Source: Bacillota bacterium
GTDB lineage: Bacteria; Bacillota; Clostridia; Peptostreptococcales; Anaerovoracaceae
DNA: 15,127 nucleotides
NCBI GenBank assembly: GCA_029266295.1
Contig: JAQSXD010000032.1
Coordinates: 1 to 15,127 of the forward strand
Reading direction: 5' to 3'
Positions 1-6,071 of this stretch are shown here, piece by piece; within the stretch, counting starts at the first letter, position 1; every line of letters begins with the position of its first letter. Both the position numbers and the translations under genes were made by a program. Under the pieces are notes generated by a model. That model saw only the letters and a program-made list of their open reading frames with translations, made no database searches and had not been told where the DNA came from.

Positions 1-459
1 ATCAATTCTCTCTGTTTCAGAATCCACTTTGTAAGGAACGAAATTGAAATATTTACCCGACATGTTTACGGGACTTCCATGGGTGAGATGTCCTCCATTG
101 GATAAATCCATGCCCAATACGGTATCACCGGGTTCCAACAACGAAAAGTATACCGCAATGTTAGCGCTGGAGCCGGAGTGGGGTTGAACATTGGCATATT
201 CTGCTTTAAAAAGTTCCTTGGCACGTTCAATGGCTAAATTTTCTGCCTCGTCAACGTGTTCACAGCCTCCGTAATATCTCTTTCCCGGATAGCCCTCCGC
301 ATATTTATTGGTCAGCGCACTTCCGCATGCTTCCATCACTGCGCTGCTAGTAAAATTCTCTGATGCAATCAGCTCGATTTTATTCTCCTGCCTGGCCATT
401 TCTCTACGGATCACGGCACTGATTTCAGGATCGACTTTATCCATATTATTAAAATACAT
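1..459 (-). CDS. glyA: Serine hydroxymethyltransferase, N-terminal part (gene runs off the window)
   Basis: This enzyme interconverts serine plus tetrahydrofolate with glycine plus 5,10-methylene-tetrahydrofolate. It uses PLP in the cytoplasm and is the main one-carbon entry point. The 153 codons present are open to the window edge. Family landmarks are visible: ELIASENF (residues about 29-36), the NKYAEGYPGKRYYGG block (about 51-65) and the VQPHSGSSAN block (about 91-100) that contacts PLP and substrate. The lysine that binds PLP would lie beyond the edge. The ATG at 459 is chosen because AAAGGGG sits 7 to 8 nt upstream and the family normally starts close to this point. A near-consensus promoter lies just upstream, and the neighbouring ABC operon is closed by terminators, so glyA is probably transcribed on its own. 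The identification rests on long, clear family motifs. Confidence 0.96.
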   Translation of the reverse strand, partial: MYFNNMDKVDPEISAVIRREMARQENKIELIASENFTSSAVMEACGSALTNKYAEGYPGKRYYGGCEHVDEAENLAIERAKELFKAEYANVQPHSGSSANIAVYFSLLEPGDTVLGMDLSNGGHLTHGSPVNMSGKYFNFVPYKVDSETERID

Positions 460-488
460 TTGCGTTCCCCTTTCGTCATAATGGTAAC

Positions 489-517
489 ATTATATAAAAA
501 TTTTCTATGATTATCAA
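489..517 (-). promoter_or_regulatory. Sigma-A promoter of glyA
   Basis: On the minus strand, TTGATA (517-512) and TATAAT (494-489) are separated by exactly 17 bp, one mismatch from the full consensus. Transcription should start near 482, giving a leader of about 22 nt that carries the AAAGGGG ribosome binding site. There is no room for a riboswitch. Confidence 0.8.
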
Positions 518-528
518 GTTTTTTTATA

Positions 529-557
529 CGAAAAAAACTGCGACTTTCGCCGCAGTT
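529..557 (-). terminator. Rho-independent terminator of the amino acid ABC operon
   Basis: On the minus strand AACTGCG (557-551) pairs with CGCAGTT (542-536). The intervening GC-GAAA-GT adds a C-G and a G-U pair and closes with a GAAA tetraloop. A run of seven T follows directly. It lies after the ATPase stop and before the glyA promoter, so it separates the two units. Confidence 0.88.
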
Positions 558-569
558 CATTCTCTGAAA

Positions 570-602
570 ATGCCTCACCGGTAAGGATGGTAAATGAGGC
601 AT
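570..602 (-). terminator. Second hairpin after the ABC operon (auxiliary terminator)
   Basis: ATGCCTCA (570-577) and TGAGGCAT (595-602) form a perfect 8-bp stem with a 17-nt loop. On the minus strand the stem is followed by TTTTC, a weak T-run. It lies between the ATPase stop and the stronger terminator at 529-557, so it may be a first terminator of a tandem pair or an element that stabilises the mRNA 3' end. Confidence 0.55.
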
Positions 603-627
603 CTTCTTTATGGAAAACTCCTCCGCT

Positions 628-1434
628 TTAATGGGCCATAAAGCGAGTGAGAAACTCCTTCGTTCTTTCTTCTCTCGGTCTTGTAAATAATACTTCCGGC
701 CGTTCATCTTCAACGATAACGCCTTGATCCATAAACACGGTTCTGGTTGAAACATCCCGGGCAAAAGCCATCTCGTGTGTTACGATAATCATTGTAAGTC
801 CTTCCTTCGCAAGCGCTCTCATAACATCCAAAACCTCTCCGACCATTTCTGGATCCAATGCGCTGGTCGGCTCATCAAAAAGTAATACTTCAGGCTCCAT
901 GGACAATGCTCTGGCGATGGCGACCCTTTGCTGCTGCCCTCCCGATAGTTGATGAGGCTTTGCATTGATGTAAGGCCCCATTCCCACCTTCATAAGGTAC
1001 TTGATGGAGCGTGCTCTCGCCTCATTCTTCTGCAGCTTTAATATCTTTCGCAGCCCAAGCATGCAGTTATCCAAAACTGTCAGGTTGGAAAAGAGATTAA
1101 ACTGCTGGAACACCATTCCGACTTTTGAACGATAGTCCGCAGTATGAGCCCCCGTTGCAGGTATGTTCTTTCCCCTATGCAAAACAAGACCGCTGCTGGG
1201 TGTCTCAAGCATGTTGATACACCGCAGGAGGGTTGACTTTCCTGAACCAGAGGCTCCTATGATGCAGATCACATCTCTTGGATAAGTTTTAAAATCGATG
1301 TCCAGCAGAACCCGATTATCTCCGAATTTTTTACCCAGATGCTGGATTTCCAAAATCGGTTCTATTTCCGGAAAACCATCGACACTTCTTCCTTTTATGA
1401 AATCTTGGTGATTTTCTATTGCTTCCATATTCAT
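628..1434 (-). CDS. Polar amino acid ABC transporter, ATP-binding protein
   Basis: This is the cytoplasmic ATPase of a GlnQ/HisP-type importer, which drives uptake through the permease encoded just upstream. The 268 residues contain every ABC motif: Walker A GASGSGKST (60-68), Q-loop VFQQFNLF (108-115), signature LSGGQQQR (163-170), Walker B VLLFDEP (183-189) and the switch histidine H220. The first motif-bearing strand, ILEIQHLGKKFG, starts only near residue 27, so the protein carries about 26 residues more than a typical GlnQ. The ATG at 1434 is supported by AGGAG 5 nt upstream, inside the end of the permease gene, whose stop is 1 nt away. The two genes are therefore translationally coupled. 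The substrate cannot be read from this subunit. Confidence 0.95.
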   Translation of the reverse strand: MNMEAIENHQDFIKGRSVDGFPEIEPILEIQHLGKKFGDNRVLLDIDFKTYPRDVICIIGASGSGKSTLLRCINMLETPSSGLVLHRGKNIPATGAHTADYRSKVGMVFQQFNLFSNLTVLDNCMLGLRKILKLQKNEARARSIKYLMKVGMGPYINAKPHQLSGGQQQRVAIARALSMEPEVLLFDEPTSALDPEMVGEVLDVMRALAKEGLTMIIVTHEMAFARDVSTRTVFMDQGVIVEDERPEVLFTRPREERTKEFLTRFMAH

Positions 1435-1435
1435 C

Positions 1436-2248
1436 TCATCTCCTTCTTTCTAGGCCTTTTTTCAGATCAATGACTGCGGAGCCGTTGCCGTAGGTATCAT
1501 CCATAAAGTCGGTAACCAGCTGATAACTCCTCGGCCCCTGGAGCTTTTTTTCCAACAGTCGGAGTAGCCTTGACAGCGTAAATGTCATGAACAGATAAAT
1601 CACACATGCGATGAGGAAGGGTTCGAAGAACCGCCAATAAGTTCCCGTTACAGATTTTGTAGTAAAAAACAATTCACTGCATGCAATTACATTGAGCACA
1701 GAGGTATCTTTTATATTAATGATGAGATTGTTTCCGATTTGGGGTAGAATGTTCAGCAAAGCCTGAGGGAGTATAATGTTGACCATCGTTGCCGTATGCC
1801 GAAATCCCAATGCTTTAGCGGCCTCGATCTGCCCACTGCTTACGGACATGATCCCGCCACGAACCGTTTCTGCCATATATGCGCCGGTATTGACCGATAC
1901 AACGATATATCCGGCCAAAATGGGATTTAGGTTGAGCCCAAACAAGGCATCTGAACCATAATAAACCACCATCGCCTGAACCATCATAGGAGTTCCGCGG
2001 AACACTTCCACATACACCGCCAGAAGAATATTAACAATTTTCAGAGTGATTCGTTTCCATAAGGGATCTGATTTCCCCAGTTCAATGGTCTGAATCATGC
2101 CGACGACAAACCCGATGATGCATCCGATCAAGGTACTGATGACAGCAATCTGAAGGGTTAGGATTGCGCCTTTTGCAAAAGCCGACCCATATTGATCCAA
2201 GAATAGCAGGATCCATTCCCATGAATTTTGCGGTGTTGAAGGGCCCAT
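1436..2248 (-). CDS. Polar amino acid ABC transporter, permease (HisM/GlnP type)
   Basis: This is the membrane channel subunit of the importer, 270 residues. Hydrophobic stretches near residues 27-51, 70-96, 108-125 and 209-230 fit the usual topology. The cytoplasmic coupling loop that docks the ATPase is EAAKALGFRHTATMVNIILP (142-161). The RGTP motif (84-87) and KDTSVLNVI (180-188) are typical of the His/Glu/Gln/Arg permease family. Only one permease gene is present, so the channel is presumably a homodimer. The start at 2248 is supported by AAAGGAG about 10 nt upstream. The C-terminal tail after residue 240 is charged and somewhat longer than in minimal family members. The gene lies between the binding protein and the ATPase in one operon. 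Confidence 0.95.
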   Translation of the reverse strand: MGPSTPQNSWEWILLFLDQYGSAFAKGAILTLQIAVISTLIGCIIGFVVGMIQTIELGKSDPLWKRITLKIVNILLAVYVEVFRGTPMMVQAMVVYYGSDALFGLNLNPILAGYIVVSVNTGAYMAETVRGGIMSVSSGQIEAAKALGFRHTATMVNIILPQALLNILPQIGNNLIINIKDTSVLNVIACSELFFTTKSVTGTYWRFFEPFLIACVIYLFMTFTLSRLLRLLEKKLQGPRSYQLVTDFMDDTYGNGSAVIDLKKGLERRR

Positions 2249-2294
2249 ACGTTCAACACTCCTTTCGTAATTCTAAGTATAAGTAACTTCGTGT

Positions 2295-2388
2295 ATTAAG
2301 GAATCGCTGATTCAATAGAGTATGCGCAGATGGTCGAGGACAATAAACGATCAGATATGCACTTGGAATGAATCAGCGTTTCCCTAAA
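2295..2388 (-). repeat. Long imperfect inverted repeat between binding-protein and permease genes
   Basis: Arms 2295-2314 and 2369-2388 match at 17 of 20 positions, with an uninterrupted 10-bp core CGCTGATTCA and a 54-nt loop. On the minus strand the hairpin begins 3 nt after the binding-protein stop codon. No T-run follows, so it is not a standard terminator. A likely role, by analogy with other importer operons, is to protect the 3' end of the binding-protein message so that it outnumbers the permease message. Confidence 0.6.
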
Positions 2389-2391
2389 GGT

Positions 2392-3255
2392 TTAGTTTGA
2401 TAAAGGCTGTACCGCAGCCGCTTCCGACATCATAGCGTCCCTGTCTTCTGGGGTAATCTTTGATATGAAAGAATTCACTTCATCAAGCAGTGCAGTATTT
2501 CCTTTTTTAATCCCGATTCCCATATCGACATCTCCAGGTTCCACCGCAAAATCCCCCTCAGAAAGATCTAAGATCACGATATCCGGATTGGACAGCTGTG
2601 CAGAAACTGCTGTCGGCATGTCGACAACCACAGCGTCGGATTTTCCCGATGTTACAGAAAGAATAACGGCTGTCACGTCAGCAAGAGCAGGGGTAATTTC
2701 AGCATCAGTTATCTGTGGAAGCATGTCATACCAGTTAGTACTCATCTGCGTTGTTACTTTGGCACCAGCAAGATCCGCCAAAGAATGAGCATTTTCATAC
2801 GGATTTCCTTTCATCGTGATTGCAACGATATCCGCACTGTAATATACATCTGAAAAATCGATCGACAGTTTTCTCTCATCCGTCATGCACATACCCGCAA
2901 CAATCGCGTCGATTTTATCTGTCTGAAGTGCCGGGATCAATCCGTCCCATTCGGTTTTATGTATCTGGAGTTCGTACCCCAATTCCTCTGCTAGTTTTTT
3001 TGCTACGATTACGTCATACCCATTTGCATATTGCCCCTCTGCCCCATAAATGGGTACGGCGCCGTTGGAATCGTCAGACTGTGTCCAGTCAAAGGGTGCA
3101 TAGTTGCATTCCATACCGACTCTCAGTACCTTTTGAGCGCCCGCATCTTCTTGTTCCTCTCCGCTGCCGGAGCCAGAGGTTCCACATGCAATCAGCCCAA
3201 AACAGACTGTCCCCGTTAAGAAAATCAATAAAATAATAGAAATTGCTTTTTTCAT
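2392..3255 (-). CDS. Amino acid ABC transporter, substrate-binding lipoprotein (SBP_bac_3 family)
   Basis: This is the extracellular receptor of the importer, 287 residues. A lipoprotein signal ends in LIAC, with C24 as the lipidated cysteine, followed by a Gly/Ser/Glu-rich linker. The mature part starts with LRVGMECNYAPFDW (44-57) and contains GYDVIVAKKLAEELGY (79-94), the hinge DAIVAGMCMTDERKLSIDFSD (from 116) with R128 in the place that usually binds the ligand carboxylate, and VVVDMPTA (209-216), whose aspartate usually binds the amino group. Those residues fit an alpha-amino acid ligand; which one is unknown. The ATG at 3255 follows AAGAAGG by about 9 nt. The gene sits behind a perfect promoter and an attenuator-like leader and is first in the operon. 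Confidence 0.95.
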   Translation of the reverse strand: MKKAISIILLIFLTGTVCFGLIACGTSGSGSGEEQEDAGAQKVLRVGMECNYAPFDWTQSDDSNGAVPIYGAEGQYANGYDVIVAKKLAEELGYELQIHKTEWDGLIPALQTDKIDAIVAGMCMTDERKLSIDFSDVYYSADIVAITMKGNPYENAHSLADLAGAKVTTQMSTNWYDMLPQITDAEITPALADVTAVILSVTSGKSDAVVVDMPTAVSAQLSNPDIVILDLSEGDFAVEPGDVDMGIGIKKGNTALLDEVNSFISKITPEDRDAMMSEAAAVQPLSN

Positions 3256-3301
3256 GGCTGCTACCTTCTTTCATCCTCATTACTTTTATTTGACGCAGGC
3301 C

Positions 3302-3344
3302 AATGTCGAGCCATTCCGTTTCGACATTTAACAGTGTGTCACTG
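3302..3344 (-). promoter_or_regulatory. Two further leader hairpins upstream of the amino acid receptor gene
   Basis: Between the leader terminator and the start codon there are two small perfect inverted repeats: CAGTG-TGT-CACTG (3332-3344) and AATGTCGA with TCGACATT (3302-3309 and 3321-3328, 11-nt loop). Neither is followed by a T-run. They could position the ribosome binding site or take part in folding with the upstream terminator. I recognise no known riboswitch class or T-box here. Confidence 0.45.
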
Positions 3345-3347
3345 ACT

Positions 3348-3384
3348 AAAAAAAAGACGCCAACCGTATTACGGCTGACATCTT
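3348..3384 (-). terminator. Strong intrinsic terminator inside the leader of the amino acid ABC operon
   Basis: On the minus strand a 14-bp stem (3384-3371 with 3367-3354, three G-U pairs) closes a 3-nt loop and is followed by eight T (3355-3348). It lies downstream of the perfect promoter at 3405-3433 and upstream of the receptor gene, so transcripts from that promoter must pass it. It may also end transcripts coming from cls. A small competing stem, TGACA-AAGA-TGTCA (3389-3376 on the minus strand), shares bases with the 5' half of the terminator stem. Confidence 0.85.
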
Positions 3385-3404
3385 TGTCAATAAATATTGA
3401 ATTC

Positions 3405-3433
3405 ATTATAGGGATTCTCTATTGACTTGTCAA
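3405..3433 (-). promoter_or_regulatory. Perfect-consensus sigma-A promoter of the amino acid ABC operon
   Basis: On the minus strand TTGACA (3433-3428) and TATAAT (3410-3405) are exactly 17 bp apart. The start should be near 3398. The -35 box is embedded in the perfect dyad ATTGAC-AA-GTCAAT, and the 9-mer TATTGACAA occurs at 3427-3435 and again at 3384-3392, 43 bp apart. Such a strong promoter would be expected to need repression, and the dyads are candidate operators. Confidence 0.85.
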
Positions 3434-3494
3434 TACTTTTCTGAATATTTTGTCTTTGGCAATCTATGCTGGTATCTGAGCCTCGAACCCACTG

Positions 3495-4955
3495 CTATAA
3501 AAGATCAGACAGCAATCTGAAAACCGACTCTTTAAACTTAATCATCGGCGGCCTGCTTCGGTAGAGATGCTTGGTTAATTCATGAGAATGCATCATATCC
3601 GTTTCAAATATTGCTTCCAGTTTGTAAACCTCTGCTGCATCATAAATAAAAGCATTGGCTTCAAAATTGAGTCTAAAGCTCCGAATGTCAAAATTTGCCG
3701 AACCAATGGAAGCAATCTCTCCATCAACACAAACAGTTTTCGCATGGAGAAAGCCATTGTCATAAATATAAATTTTCGCACCCAGATTCAGAAGGATCCC
3801 CACATAAGAGTAGGTGGCCCAGTAAACAAACATGTGATCCGGCATGCACGGGATCATGATTCTTACGTCCACACCGGACAGTACAGCCATTTTCAGGCTT
3901 TCAAGAATACTGGCATCCGGCACAAAATATGGAGTTTGGATATAAATGTTTTTCTTTGCCGAAGAGATCATCTTCAGATATCCCTGCTTGATTTCTTCCT
4001 TGGACGAATCAGGGCCGCACGAAACAATCTGAATTCCTGTAGTTCCCGCCTGAAAGGGTTCATCATAATAAGCTTGCGAAAGCACCAGTTTTTCCTTGGA
4101 TGCAAATCTCCAGTCAAGGATGAATCTAGCATTCATGTCCTGAACACAGGAGCCCATGAGACGCAAATGGGTATCTCTCCAGAAACCAAACTTTTTCTTT
4201 TTTCCCACATATTCATTCCCTACATTGAAGCCGCCCAGATAACCCACTGCACCGTCAATTACAACTAATTTTCTGTGATTTCTATAATTTAGTTTTAAGT
4301 TCAGATATTTGAACATAGGCGGGAAGAAGTAAGCGTACTGCCCGCCCGCCTCCTTAAAAGGTTCCAGGTGTTTTTTTGAAATCTGTCTGCTTCCCATGGC
4401 ATCGATCAGGAATCTTACTTCAATCCCCTCTCTTGCTTTTGCCGTCAGTACATCGATGAGAAGACGGCCCATGCTATCGTTCTTTACGATGAAATACATG
4501 ATGTTGATGGATTGCTTTGCATTTCGTATATCCTTCAGCAGGCTGGAAAACTTGTGATTCCCATCAGTCAGAACCGTGATTTTATTGTCCTGTGTGAAAA
4601 AGGACTCGCTGTAGCTTTGATGAAGCCGGATCATATCCTGCCATTTCTTTGATTCAGGATTTGAAAATATAAATTCATTGCGCTTGATGGCTGTGACTTG
4701 CTCATTCAAAGACGCATTAATGATAGCTTCTTCATATTTGGTCATCCTGAAGATTCTCTGCCGTGCGATATTTTGTGAAAACAAAAAATAAAAAATGATC
4801 CCTGCCGCAGGAACGAGAAATAAAATCATGATCCAGGCCAGAGTAGCAGAGGGGTTTTTCCTTTCCAAAAATATAATCGTGAGTGCGATGATAAAGTTGA
4901 TCAGGAAAAGCCCCGTTATTAATGCAGACATGTCTAAAAATGCAAAAGAGAACAT
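3495..4955 (-). CDS. cls: Cardiolipin synthase-type phospholipase D protein
   Basis: This membrane enzyme condenses two phosphatidylglycerol molecules to cardiolipin and glycerol. The 486 residues match the usual bacterial length. Two hydrophobic segments (about 10-30 and 39-60) form the N-terminal anchor. The two catalytic HKD motifs are intact: H227-R-K229 with D234, followed by GYLGGFNVGNEY, and H404-A-K406 with D411, followed by SIGSANFDIRS. The ATG at 4955 has GAGG only 4 nt upstream, with GGAAGAG a little further away, so the exact start is a little uncertain; M9 is an alternative. No convincing promoter is seen in the 117 nt before it. The gene sits between thioredoxin and the transporter operon, with no evident functional link. 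The leader terminator of that operon may serve as its terminator too. Confidence 0.93.
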   Translation of the reverse strand: MFSFAFLDMSALITGLFLINFIIALTIIFLERKNPSATLAWIMILFLVPAAGIIFYFLFSQNIARQRIFRMTKYEEAIINASLNEQVTAIKRNEFIFSNPESKKWQDMIRLHQSYSESFFTQDNKITVLTDGNHKFSSLLKDIRNAKQSINIMYFIVKNDSMGRLLIDVLTAKAREGIEVRFLIDAMGSRQISKKHLEPFKEAGGQYAYFFPPMFKYLNLKLNYRNHRKLVVIDGAVGYLGGFNVGNEYVGKKKKFGFWRDTHLRLMGSCVQDMNARFILDWRFASKEKLVLSQAYYDEPFQAGTTGIQIVSCGPDSSKEEIKQGYLKMISSAKKNIYIQTPYFVPDASILESLKMAVLSGVDVRIMIPCMPDHMFVYWATYSYVGILLNLGAKIYIYDNGFLHAKTVCVDGEIASIGSANFDIRSFRLNFEANAFIYDAAEVYKLEAIFETDMMHSHELTKHLYRSRPPMIKFKESVFRLLSDLL

Positions 4956-5072
4956 AAATCCTCAACTCTTCCGTATGGTTCGCTTGAAACCTGATTGGAT
5001 TCATTAAGTTTCATAGAAAAAATACCGAATTCCATCCGAAAACATTCAGACGATCTTCTCTAATCGGAACGT

Positions 5073-5402
5073 TTAAAGAGTAATCAGAGCGTCCAGCTTT
5101 TCTTCGAGAACGTTCTGTGGCAATGCTCCGGAAATACGTTCCTTTACCTCACCGTCTTTGATGAAGAATAAAGTAGGGATGCTCATAACTTTGTTTGCAA
5201 TTGCCAGCTTGCGCTGCTCGTCTATATTGATTTTGCAGATTTTGGCTTTGCCTTCATATTTTGTGGCTAATTCTTCAATAACAGGTCCAATCATTTTACA
5301 GGGACCACACCAGTCTGCATAAAAGTCAACAAGAACAGGAACATCAGCTCCCATCGCTTCGCTTTCATAGTTTTCGTCCGTTAGATAAACAATGTCCTTC
5401 AT
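5073..5402 (-). CDS. trxA: Thioredoxin
   Basis: This is a small cytoplasmic dithiol oxidoreductase of 109 residues, the normal thioredoxin length. The active site is WCGPC (31-35) after VLVDFYAD, with the conserved cis-proline in SIPT (P76) and the GDV-type turn IKDGEV (81-86). The reading frame is open 24 nt further upstream, but the ATG at 5402 is chosen because a perfect GGAGG lies 6 nt before it and the family starts with this segment. The gene directly follows the RseC-like gene (83 nt gap) and probably shares its transcript. A TATAAT at 5454-5459 has no good -35 partner, so a separate promoter is doubtful. The gap contains a decayed second copy of the upstream gene's 3' end. Confidence 0.95.
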   Translation of the reverse strand: MKDIVYLTDENYESEAMGADVPVLVDFYADWCGPCKMIGPVIEELATKYEGKAKICKINIDEQRKLAIANKVMSIPTLFFIKDGEVKERISGALPQNVLEEKLDALITL

Positions 5403-5454
5403 AAAATACCTCCATATCATTACCATTACTGGCAGGATGAATAAATTGATTTAA

Positions 5455-5487
5455 TTATAGTCTTGGTTCCGCAGAGAGAATCCGCTT
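5455..5487 (-). pseudogene. Vestigial second 3' end of an RseC-like gene
   Basis: The 33 nt after the stop codon of the RseC-like gene, read in the +1 frame, encode KRILSAEPRL and a TAA. The real gene ends KRVAPAEPRL and TAA. The two copies are offset by 31 nt and identical at 22 of 33 bases. Six of the mismatches are synonymous third positions (AAA/AAG, CGA/CGG, GCT/GCG, CCG/CCA, AGG/AGA, CTG/CTA), and one more gives the conservative V/I change. This pattern is expected from two gene ends that diverged while both were translated, and not from a recent tandem copying error. I read it as the remnant of a replaced allele or a deleted tandem paralogue. Confidence 0.6.
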
Positions 5488-5911
5488 ACAGCCTCGGTTC
5501 AGCAGGAGCAACTCGTTTTGTGATCGTCACTGAATATTCCGGCTTAAAGCTCCGTTTATACCTTACGTTAACGGAAATGGATACAGCAAGTAGAAGAAAC
5601 GCAAAGACAACAGCGAAGCCGCCTCCGTTCATACCCGGAAATAGCATTCCTCCAAGGAGTAAACCTGCGAAAAATGATGTAACAGGTAGCACGTAACCCA
5701 CAAGGAACTCTTTGAAAGAAAACTTTTTGATTACGTTTACATCTACCATGTCCCCCTTTTGGGCTCCCACGGGATTTAACGCATTTACGACAGAACCGGG
5801 ATGCATATGCTTATTGCAAGAACCACAACCGGAACACTTTTTATGCTTATACAGCATCACTTTTACCGTGTTCTGATCGACTACATCCAGGACATCAGCC
5901 ATTTTTTTCAT
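5486..5911 (-). CDS. RseC/MucC-type (SoxR-reducing system) small membrane protein
   Basis: The protein has 141 residues. An N-terminal part carries CSGCGSC (C26, C29, C32) inside a small cysteine-rich region, followed by a beta-rich stretch (about 40-62) and two transmembrane segments (about 68-91 and 97-117), ending in a basic tail. This layout and the GDMVDV-VIKKF region match the RseC/MucC family, members of which act in SoxR reduction together with Rsx/Rnf electron-transfer complexes or modulate envelope stress regulators. The open frame extends 18 nt further to a GTG, but the ATG at 5911 has GAGGGG 6 to 7 nt upstream and gives the better start. A good extended -10 promoter lies upstream. 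No rnf/rsx genes are in the window; the neighbour is thioredoxin. The exact role is inferred only from family membership. Confidence 0.82.
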   Translation of the reverse strand: MKKMADVLDVVDQNTVKVMLYKHKKCSGCGSCNKHMHPGSVVNALNPVGAQKGDMVDVNVIKKFSFKEFLVGYVLPVTSFFAGLLLGGMLFPGMNGGGFAVVFAFLLLAVSISVNVRYKRSFKPEYSVTITKRVAPAEPRL

Positions 5912-5991
5912 AAAATTCCCCTCGTTCACTTGTACCAGAACCGCAACGAAACTTACGGCAGTTATAACTTATCTTGATCCTTATTGTATTA

Positions 5992-6021
5992 ATTATACCA
6001 CCGGACAAGAGCGATAAACAA
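5992..6021 (-). promoter_or_regulatory. Promoter of the RseC-like/thioredoxin unit
   Basis: On the minus strand TTGTTT (6021-6016) and TATAAT (5997-5992) are 18 bp apart, and the -10 box is preceded by TGG, making an extended -10 element (TGGTATAAT). The start should be near 5985, leaving a leader of about 75 nt before the ATG at 5911. Confidence 0.72.
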
Positions 6022-6071
6022 TGTTTTTCATCTGCTCATCATACCCTGACTACGATCAGGCAAATTCTCCG

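Noticed and set aside
2820..3236. Long plus-strand open frames over the amino acid receptor gene, and similar ones over hydA and hydB
   Set aside because: They are antisense to genes with clear motifs and have no ribosome binding sites or recognisable protein features.
3256..3494. Known riboswitch, T-box or leader peptide in the region before the amino acid receptor gene
   Set aside because: No T-box GGTGG-type motif, no recognisable riboswitch core and no short ribosome-bound frame rich in one amino acid was found; the space before the terminator is only about 14 nt.
5017..5049. Possible terminator after thioredoxin: CTGAAT/ATTCGG stem before six T on the minus strand
   Set aside because: The stem has only 6 bp including a T-G pair and a 13-nt loop, so it is too weak to list as a feature.
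6046..6061. CCTGA/TCAGG inverted repeat after the DUF3298 lipoprotein gene
   Set aside because: A 5-bp stem without a T-run is not a terminator; no better candidate is seen in this gap.
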